Assembly (NCBI GenBank): GCA_017560255.1
Contig: JAFYOI010000058.1
Coordinates: 120,370 to 184,369 of the forward strand
DNA: 64,000 bases
Direction: 5' to 3'
Source: Clostridia bacterium
GTDB lineage: Bacteria > Bacillota > Clostridia > Oscillospirales > Acutalibacteraceae
Shown here: one piece after another, positions 58,264 to 64,000 of the stretch
Position numbering within the stretch: the first letter of the stretch is position 1
How the letters are laid out: the number at the start of each line of letters is the position of its first letter
The notes under the pieces: generated by a model
Told to the model about the DNA's origin: nothing
Database searches by the model: none
What the model saw: only the letters and a program-made list of their open reading frames with translations
Made by a program: the position numbers and the translations under genes

Positions 58264-59040
58264 ATGCTAAAAAACATTTTTGACACACACGCTCATTATG
58301 ATGATGAGGATTTTCTCCTCGACCTTGACGACGTTCTGACGTCCCTTGAATTAAAGGGTGTTTGTGGTGTTATTAACAACGCCGCAAATATGGAAAGTGC
58401 AAGGCAGTCAATAAAACTTGCTGAAAAATACGCAAACATCTGGGCAGCAGTAGGTGTTCATCCCCACGACGTCAAAGATATGACGGATGCGGACATCGAT
58501 GAACTAAGAGAAATGAGCAAGCATAAAAAGGTTGTTGCAATAGGTGAAATCGGCCTTGATTATCACTACAATTTCTCTGCGCAAGACGTTCAGATCAAAT
58601 GGTTCGAAAGGCAACTTGAACTTGCAAATGAACTGGGTTTGCCCGTGTTTATTCACGACAGGGAGGCTCATGCCGACACGCTTGAACTGCTCAAAAAGCA
58701 TCGTCCAAAAGGCGTTATCCACTGTTTTTCAGGCAGTGTTGAAATGGCAAGGGAGATACTCAACCTTGGAATGTATATCGGTCTTGGCGGTGCGGTTACC
58801 TTTAAAAACGCAAAAACTCCCGTTGAGGTTGCGAGATACGTACCGCTTGACAGGCTTTTGCTCGAAACCGACGCTCCGTATATGACCCCTGTACCATTCA
58901 GGGGCAAACGTTGCACCTCCGATTTGATTGCATATACCGCAGAGAAAATCGCCACTGAGAAAAACATCTCAGCACAGGAATTGTGCGACGCAACAAAAAA
59001 CAATACTCTCACTCTATTTTCTAAAATAGAAAAGTTTTAA
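58264..59040 (+). CDS. TatD family metal-dependent hydrolase/DNase
   Basis: This 258-residue TIM-barrel hydrolase has all metal ligands of the TatD family: DTHAHYDD, GEIGLDYH, IHDREAH, HCFSGS and LETDAPY. TatD proteins act as 3'-5' exonucleases in DNA repair, although the in vivo role in Firmicutes is unsettled. The ATG at 58264 lies 1 nt after the metG stop, so translation is coupled. The metG-tatD order is common in Firmicutes. A frame extending back into metG is not supported. Confidence 0.95.
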   Translation: MLKNIFDTHAHYDDEDFLLDLDDVLTSLELKGVCGVINNAANMESARQSIKLAEKYANIWAAVGVHPHDVKDMTDADIDELREMSKHKKVVAIGEIGLDYHYNFSAQDVQIKWFERQLELANELGLPVFIHDREAHADTLELLKKHRPKGVIHCFSGSVEMAREILNLGMYIGLGGAVTFKNAKTPVEVARYVPLDRLLLETDAPYMTPVPFRGKRCTSDLIAYTAEKIATEKNISAQELCDATKNNTLTLFSKIEKF

Positions 59041-59052
59041 GGAGTTGCAGTA

Positions 59053-62000
59053 ATGTCATCTTCCCGTTTTGTACATCTACATCTCCATACAGAATATAGC
59101 CTGCTTGACGGAGTTTGCCGACTTGAGCAGGCTATTGCTCATGCAAAGAATCTCGGTCAGTCTGCAATCGCAATCACCGACCACGGCAATATGTATGGCG
59201 CGTTTGAGTTTTATAAACTAGCAAAAAAACACGGCATAAAGCCCATCATCGGTTGCGAAGTTTACGTTGCGCCACGAGGTATGGAGGACAAACAACACGG
59301 GATTGACTCCGAAAACAACCACCTTATACTGCTTTGCAAAGACAATACAGGTTACCAGAATCTTATAAAACTCGTTTCTGAAGCGTGGACAAAAGGATTT
59401 TACAGTCGCCCGAGAATTGACCGTGCTCTGCTTGAAAAACATCACGAGGGCTTGATTGCTCTCTCCGCATGTCTTGCGGGAGAGGTGCCGCGCGCCATAA
59501 CCTCAAACGATTATGAGAAAGCAAAAAAAATCGCTCTTTGGTACGATTCAGTGATGGGAAGGGGTAATTATTACCTTGAACTTCAGGATCACGGTATGCG
59601 TGAGCAGAAAGTTGTAAACTCCGCACTTATCAGGCTTTCCAAAGAAACGGGTATACCGCTCGTTGCAACTAACGACGCGCACTATATCACAAAAGAAGAC
59701 AGCAGAGTTCAAAAAATTCTGATTTGTATACAGACCAAAAAAACTATTGACGAGGACACGGGAATTGGCTTTGACACCGACCAGTCGTATATAAAATCCG
59801 AACAGGAAATGCTTGACCTTTTCCCTAATCACCCCGAAGCAATTTACAACACCGCAGAGATTGCCGAAAGGTGCAACGTTGAGTTTGAAACGGGCAACAT
59901 AATTCTCCCCCATTTTGAACTCCCCGATGGTTGCGACCATTTTGAATATTTCAAAAAACTCTGCCTTGATGGACTTTATAAAAGATATTCAAACCCCACA
60001 AAAGAACATTTTGACAGGCTTAATTACGAACTTGAAGTAATCAACAAGATGGGTTACGTTGATTATTTCCTCATTGTGCAGGATTTTGTTCGTTTTGCTA
60101 AGCATAACGGTATTTCCGTCGGCCCCGGCAGAGGCTCCGGTGCGGGTTGTCTTTGCGCTTATTGCGTTGAAATTACTGACATTGACCCGATCAAGTACAA
60201 TCTTCTTTTTGAAAGATTTCTCAATTCGGAAAGAGTCAGTATGCCCGACTTTGATATTGACTTCTGCTATGAGCGAAGAAATGAAGTTATTGAATACGTT
60301 AACCGCAAGTATGGTGCAGACCACGTTGCGCAGATTGTAACGTTTGGCACAATGGCTGCAAAAGCGGCCGTCAGGGACGTTGGCAGAGTTATGGGAATTC
60401 CCTACAATGTTGTTGACTCCGTTGCAAAACTTATCCCCACCGAACTTCACATCACACTTGAAAATGCGCTCAAAAACTCCGCACAATTGCGAAAACTTTA
60501 CGACGAAGATGAACGCACAAAACTGCTCATTGACCTTGCCAAAAAGGTTGAGGGTATGCCTCGTCATGCTTCAATTCACGCGGCAGGTGTTGTTATCACA
60601 AGAGATGAAGTTACAAAATACGTTCCCGTTGCAAAAAACGATGACACCATAACCACTCAGTTTACTATGACCGCGCTTGAAGAACTCGGACTTTTGAAAA
60701 TGGATTTTCTTGGTCTTCGTACACTCACTGTTATCAGTGACACAGAGAAATCAATCCGCGAATATAAACCCGATTTTGATATAAATAAAATTCCGCTTGA
60801 CGATCAGAAAGTGTTCAAGATGATGACGGAAGGTCATACGGACGGAATTTTCCAGTACGAATCCGCAGGTATGCGACGCGTTTTGTCATCACTCAAACCG
60901 ACAAGTATTGAAGAACTTATTGCTATAATTTCTCTCTATCGTCCCGGTCCGATGGATTCAATTGATACCTATATTTTCAACAAAAGCAATCCCGACAAAA
61001 TAAAATATAAAACAGAAAAACTTGAAAGAATTCTCAACGTAACTTACGGCTGTATCGTGTATCAGGAGCAGGTTATGGAAATTTGCCGTGAACTTGCGGG
61101 ATATTCATACGGCAGAGCGGACATTGTGCGCCGTGCGATGTCAAAGAAAAAGCATGACGTTATGGATAAGGAAAGACAAAATTTTATCTACGGTCTCAAA
61201 CGTGATGATGGCAGTATTGAGTGCGAGGGTGCTGTTGCACGCGGTGTTGACGAAGCGGTTGCAAATGAAATCTTTGACGAAATGTCAAGTTTTGCATCCT
61301 ACGCTTTCAATAAATCTCACGCCGCCGCTTACGCCGTTCTGGCATATCGCACCGCTTACCTTAAACGTCACTATCCCGCCGAATTTCTCGCTTCCCTTCT
61401 CACAAGTTTTCTTGACAACACAAACAAAGTTGTCGGTTACTGCTCGGAATGCCAGCGACTCGGAATAAAGATTTTACCACCAAGTGTAAACCATAGCAGT
61501 CTTAATTTCTCAACTGAAAATAAAAACATCCGTTACGGGTTGCTCGCCGTTAAAAATTTGGGTGAAGGACTGATTTCAAAGATAATTTCCGAAAGAGAAG
61601 TTGGCGGAGAATACACCTCCTTCTTCAATTTCTGCAAACGTCTTTATGGCAGAGAACTTAACCGTAGAGCCGTTGAAGCGCTGATAAAATGCGGCGCACT
61701 TGACGGACTTGGCAGTAACAGAAAGCAAATGATTACGTCAACAGAGCAAATACTTGACTCGCTTGACGATGTCAGACGCAGCAATATTGACGGACAAATC
61801 GGTCTTTTCGACATTCCGAGTGATGATATTAAATCCGCCGAGTTTGTAATGCCCGAAATGGATGAATTCTCTCAGGCTGAACTTCTTAATATGGAAAAAG
61901 AAGTTTCGGGAATGTATCTTTCGGGACATCCGATGATGGAATATAACGAAGCAATCGCGGCGCTTAATTGTAATTTTTCATCATCTATTGTAAACGGTGC

Positions 62001-62559
62001 AGAAGAAGGCAACGTAAAGGATTCGTCCAAAGTCAATTTGCTTGGAATAGTGACAAAACTCAGTTATAAACCAACGAGAAATGGTTCAAAACTGACTTTT
62101 TTAACACTTGAAGATCAACACGGTGATATAGATATAATCATCTTTCCAAAAACATTGGAACAAAATCCTGCACATCTGAGCGAAGGAAATATACTGTTTA
62201 TAAAAGGTAGCGTGCAAATACGCGACGTTGAATCCGCCCGCATTGTCTGCAACAGTTTTGTCAAAATAAACTCCGTTGCTCAGGCGATGGGTCTGGTAGA
62301 AAAGCCAAAGGCTGAACCTCAGAAAAAGAGCAAACGTGAAGGAATTTTTCTGCGATTTGACTGCGCAAACGATGATAGAATTGATGCCGTTAAAAACCTA
62401 CTCGAAATATTTGATGGCAGTTTCCCCGTATATTTCTATTATAATGATACAAAACAGTACGTCCGTCTGCCTCAAAGCAGTTTTGTCGACTATAATGAGC
62501 CTATGATTCGTGAATTGAAGCGAATTCTTGGCGATGAAAACGTTGTTGTCAGCAAGTAA
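59053..62559 (+). CDS. dnaE: DNA polymerase III subunit alpha, DnaE type
   Basis: DnaE (1168 residues) is a replicative C-family polymerase. An N-terminal PHP domain (VHLHLHTEYSLLDG, ITDHGNMYGA) is followed by the polymerase core with VGPGRGSGAGCL and the catalytic MPDFDIDF, then the tandem HhH region and a C-terminal OB fold. In most Clostridia DnaE works with PolC, which is not in this window. AAGGAG lies 8 nt before the ATG. It follows the TatD gene by 12 nt. Confidence 0.97.
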   Translation: MSSSRFVHLHLHTEYSLLDGVCRLEQAIAHAKNLGQSAIAITDHGNMYGAFEFYKLAKKHGIKPIIGCEVYVAPRGMEDKQHGIDSENNHLILLCKDNTGYQNLIKLVSEAWTKGFYSRPRIDRALLEKHHEGLIALSACLAGEVPRAITSNDYEKAKKIALWYDSVMGRGNYYLELQDHGMREQKVVNSALIRLSKETGIPLVATNDAHYITKEDSRVQKILICIQTKKTIDEDTGIGFDTDQSYIKSEQEMLDLFPNHPEAIYNTAEIAERCNVEFETGNIILPHFELPDGCDHFEYFKKLCLDGLYKRYSNPTKEHFDRLNYELEVINKMGYVDYFLIVQDFVRFAKHNGISVGPGRGSGAGCLCAYCVEITDIDPIKYNLLFERFLNSERVSMPDFDIDFCYERRNEVIEYVNRKYGADHVAQIVTFGTMAAKAAVRDVGRVMGIPYNVVDSVAKLIPTELHITLENALKNSAQLRKLYDEDERTKLLIDLAKKVEGMPRHASIHAAGVVITRDEVTKYVPVAKNDDTITTQFTMTALEELGLLKMDFLGLRTLTVISDTEKSIREYKPDFDINKIPLDDQKVFKMMTEGHTDGIFQYESAGMRRVLSSLKPTSIEELIAIISLYRPGPMDSIDTYIFNKSNPDKIKYKTEKLERILNVTYGCIVYQEQVMEICRELAGYSYGRADIVRRAMSKKKHDVMDKERQNFIYGLKRDDGSIECEGAVARGVDEAVANEIFDEMSSFASYAFNKSHAAAYAVLAYRTAYLKRHYPAEFLASLLTSFLDNTNKVVGYCSECQRLGIKILPPSVNHSSLNFSTENKNIRYGLLAVKNLGEGLISKIISEREVGGEYTSFFNFCKRLYGRELNRRAVEALIKCGALDGLGSNRKQMITSTEQILDSLDDVRRSNIDGQIGLFDIPSDDIKSAEFVMPEMDEFSQAELLNMEKEVSGMYLSGHPMMEYNEAIAALNCNFSSSIVNGAEEGNVKDSSKVNLLGIVTKLSYKPTRNGSKLTFLTLEDQHGDIDIIIFPKTLEQNPAHLSEGNILFIKGSVQIRDVESARIVCNSFVKINSVAQAMGLVEKPKAEPQKKSKREGIFLRFDCANDDRIDAVKNLLEIFDGSFPVYFYYNDTKQYVRLPQSSFVDYNEPMIRELKRILGDENVVVSK

Positions 62560-62572
62560 AAGGAGGATAAAA

Positions 62573-63070
62573 ATGAAAAATCAATATACCGTAAACAAAA
62601 AACTTTTTATGGAATGGGCAAAGGAATATCACCTGGTCGGTGCGAGAATCATCATTTCGTTTGTTTTGTTCTGTCTGATTGGATTGATTTCATTAGCGAG
62701 AATTTTATTTTCAATTGTTTACAATGAATATACTCTTCTGTTTCCTTATGTAGCAGTATTTATACTTTCAGTGTACTACTTGTTCTTTTCACGATTCAGA
62801 GTTATGTCCAACAGATTCAAAACACTTGCCAGGATTTACGGTGTTGATGAATGGATCAAAACAGTTGAGTTTGGTGATGATGTAATTACAATTTATGACC
62901 ACAACAATATAAGCGTTTTCCAGTATAGCAATATTAAAAAGATAAAAGAAAAAGACAACCGTGTTGCAATTCTGCTCAAAACATACGCTGCAATCAGAGT
63001 TTATAAGGACAAATTCATCGAAGGAAACTGGGAAGAATGTAAAAAGAAAATTGAATCAATGATGAAATAA
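62573..63070 (+). CDS. YcxB-like membrane protein
   Basis: This 165-residue protein has two membrane segments (about residues 24-45 and 54-75) and a soluble C-terminal part that resembles the YcxB-like domain (DDVITIYDHNNISVFQYSNI). Function is unknown. The ATG at 62573 is chosen because AAAAGGAGG lies about 6 nt upstream, and it starts 13 nt after dnaE, so it is the last gene of the metG operon. A bidirectional terminator follows at once. Confidence 0.85.
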   Translation: MKNQYTVNKKLFMEWAKEYHLVGARIIISFVLFCLIGLISLARILFSIVYNEYTLLFPYVAVFILSVYYLFFSRFRVMSNRFKTLARIYGVDEWIKTVEFGDDVITIYDHNNISVFQYSNIKKIKEKDNRVAILLKTYAAIRVYKDKFIEGNWEECKKKIESMMK

Positions 63071-63099
63071 AAAAATCCCACCATATTGGTGGGATTTTT
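63071..63099. terminator. bidirectional terminator between the YcxB-like gene and ppa
   Basis: AAAAATCCCACCA pairs with TGGTGGGATTTTT around a 3-nt loop; both strands end in a T run. It lies directly next to both stop codons. Confidence 0.93.
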
Positions 63100-63630
63100 C
63101 TATTTACAGTAGGTTTCTACATAACTGTCAATTGCTTTTGCAATAACTTTTTTCGCTTCTTCTGCACCGCTGAATTCGTTTACAACGGTTTCTTTTCCCT
63201 CAAGTTCCTTATAAACCTTAAAGAAATGACGGATTTCCTCAAACATATGCTGGGGAATCTGGTCAATGTCGGTATAGTTGTTGTAAGTCGGGTCGCCAAA
63301 AGGAACGGCGATTATTTTTTCATCATATCTGCCACTGTCCATCATTGACATAACACCAATCGGATAGCAACGAACCATTGTGCCGGGAAGAATATTCTCC
63401 GTGCAAAGAACGAGAACATCAAGCGGGTCAAGGTCGTCGGCATAAGTGCGCGGAATAAATCCATAACTTGCAGGATAATGAGTTGAAGTATAAAGAATAC
63501 GGTCAAGCATCAAGATGCCTGTTTCCTTATCAAGTTCATATTTACACTTGCTACCCTTTTCAATTTCAATAACCGCCATAAAATCATCACAGTTGATACG
63601 TTTGGGGTTCATATTGTGCCAGATATTCAT
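63100..63630 (-). CDS. ppa: soluble inorganic pyrophosphatase (family I)
   Basis: This 176-residue cytoplasmic enzyme hydrolyses pyrophosphate and so drives biosynthesis forward. The family I signature is present: IEIEKGSKCKYELDKETG, YPASYGFIPRTY and the metal-binding DLDPLDVLVL, with late HFFKVYKELEG. The ATG at 63630 follows AAAGGAAG by 7 nt; the upstream frame runs into the rRNA terminator and is rejected. No promoter was found between that terminator and the gene, so read-through from the rRNA operon may supply part of its transcription. Confidence 0.95.
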   Translation of the reverse strand: MNIWHNMNPKRINCDDFMAVIEIEKGSKCKYELDKETGILMLDRILYTSTHYPASYGFIPRTYADDLDPLDVLVLCTENILPGTMVRCYPIGVMSMMDSGRYDEKIIAVPFGDPTYNNYTDIDQIPQHMFEEIRHFFKVYKELEGKETVVNEFSGAEEAKKVIAKAIDSYVETYCK

Positions 63631-63650
63631 AAAAAAACTTCCTTTCAGAT

Positions 63651-63685
63651 AAATAAAAAACTGCAACTTCAAAAAGAAATTGCAG
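63651..63685 (-). terminator. Rho-independent terminator of the rRNA operon
   Basis: On the minus strand CTGCAATTTC pairs with GAAGTTGCAG around TTTTT (one G-U pair) and runs into TTTTTTATTT. It lies about 80 nt after the 23S 3' end, leaving no room for a 5S gene between them. Confidence 0.85.
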
Positions 63686-63764
63686 CAATTAACTATGTGC
63701 GAAACGCACCCTCAAAACTGAATAAAGGGAAGTAAAAGGTTGGATAAGAAGAACCAGACCATTA

Positions 63765-64000
63765 AGGTCAAGCCCTCGACCTATTAGTACTGCCAAGCTA
63801 AACATATCACTATGCTTACACACGCAGCCTATCAACCTTGTAGTCTACAAGGGGTCTTACCATCTTAACGATGTGGGATATCTAATCTTGGAGGCGGCTT
63901 CACGCTTAGATGCTTTCAGCGTTTATCCGTTCCGCACGTAGCTGCCCAGCTATGCCATTGGCATGACAACTGGTGCACCAGAGGTGCGTCCATTCCGGTC
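63765..64000 (-). rRNA. 23S ribosomal RNA (3' end, partial)
   Basis: About 236 nt of the 3' end of 23S rRNA are on the minus strand, continuing past the window edge. Recognisable landmarks are GACCGGAATGGACGCACC, CTGAAAGCATCTAAGCG, GGTAAGACCCC and the terminal AGTACTAATAGGTCGAGG. The 3' end is placed near 63765 from the closing GGGCTTGACC; it may be off by a few bases. Downstream spacer contains TTCAGTTTTGAGG, typical of Firmicute rRNA spacers, and a GTGCG/CGCAC hairpin at 63697-63709. Confidence 0.96.

Noticed and set aside
63690..63764. A 5S rRNA gene behind the 23S gene
   Set aside because: The space is too short, and no 5S-like sequence is visible; it holds only a GTGCG/CGCAC hairpin and the TTCAGTTTTGAGG spacer motif.

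Overview
The window reads as a chromosome segment of a low-to-middle GC, Gram-positive-type Clostridia bacterium, most like the gut Oscillospiraceae/Ruminococcaceae. The reasons are a Clostridia-type division and cell wall (dcw) cluster, SepF and DivIVA, Prp with an extended ribosomal protein L27, mini-RNase III, YlbF/YmcA next to MiaB, sigma-A promoters with 17-bp spacers, and Shine-Dalgarno sequences rich in GGAGG. MurE carries the DNPR signature, so the peptidoglycan is probably of the meso-diaminopimelate type. The species cannot be fixed from the sequence. Nearly all of the window is ordinary housekeeping DNA. No phage, insertion sequence, CRISPR array or tRNA gene was seen.

Layout. (1) 1-12.7 kb, minus strand: one dcw operon reading mraZ-rsmH-ftsL-PBP-murE-murF-mraY-ftsW-murG-murA-ftsQ from a strong promoter before mraZ; murD, murB and murC are not in it. 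(2) 12.8-14.7 kb, minus: a KdsC-like phosphatase and a DUF1015 protein. (3) 14.8-21.2 kb, plus: a glycosyltransferase, a UDP-GlcNAc 2-epimerase, rplU-prp-rpmA, obg, mrnC, a YitT protein and yebC. (4) 21.3-26.7 kb: a 1502-residue secreted repeat protein (minus) with a long untranslated leader, followed by an AT-rich gap. (5) 26.7-37.7 kb, mixed strands: a SleB-like hydrolase, guaB, an XRE regulator facing pncB, an ACT/DUF711 pair, mgtE under an M-box riboswitch, a large PilX-like prepilin-type protein, and a YjbQ protein. (6) 37.8-54.9 kb, minus: one very long gene train, miaB-ylbF/ymcA-mutS-mutL-miaA-HlyD-like-yggS-sepF-divIVA-ileS-lspA-rluD-type-transketolase (two subunits). (7) 55-63.1 kb, plus: tmcAL, metG, tatD-type, dnaE and a YcxB-like membrane protein. 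(8) 63.1-64 kb, minus: inorganic pyrophosphatase, an rRNA operon terminator, and the 3' end of a 23S rRNA gene with no 5S gene behind it.

How the parts work together. The dcw operon makes lipid II and the septal synthase; SepF, DivIVA, YggS and LspA in region 6 add division-site, polar and envelope functions. Regions 3, 6 and 7 are translation and genome-maintenance genes (ribosomal proteins, Obg, IleS, MetG, MiaA/MiaB, TmcAL, MutS/MutL, DnaE). The least explained material is the six-module secreted protein with its roughly 195-nt leader, the orphan PilX-like protein, and the HlyD-like adaptor placed inside the division gene train.
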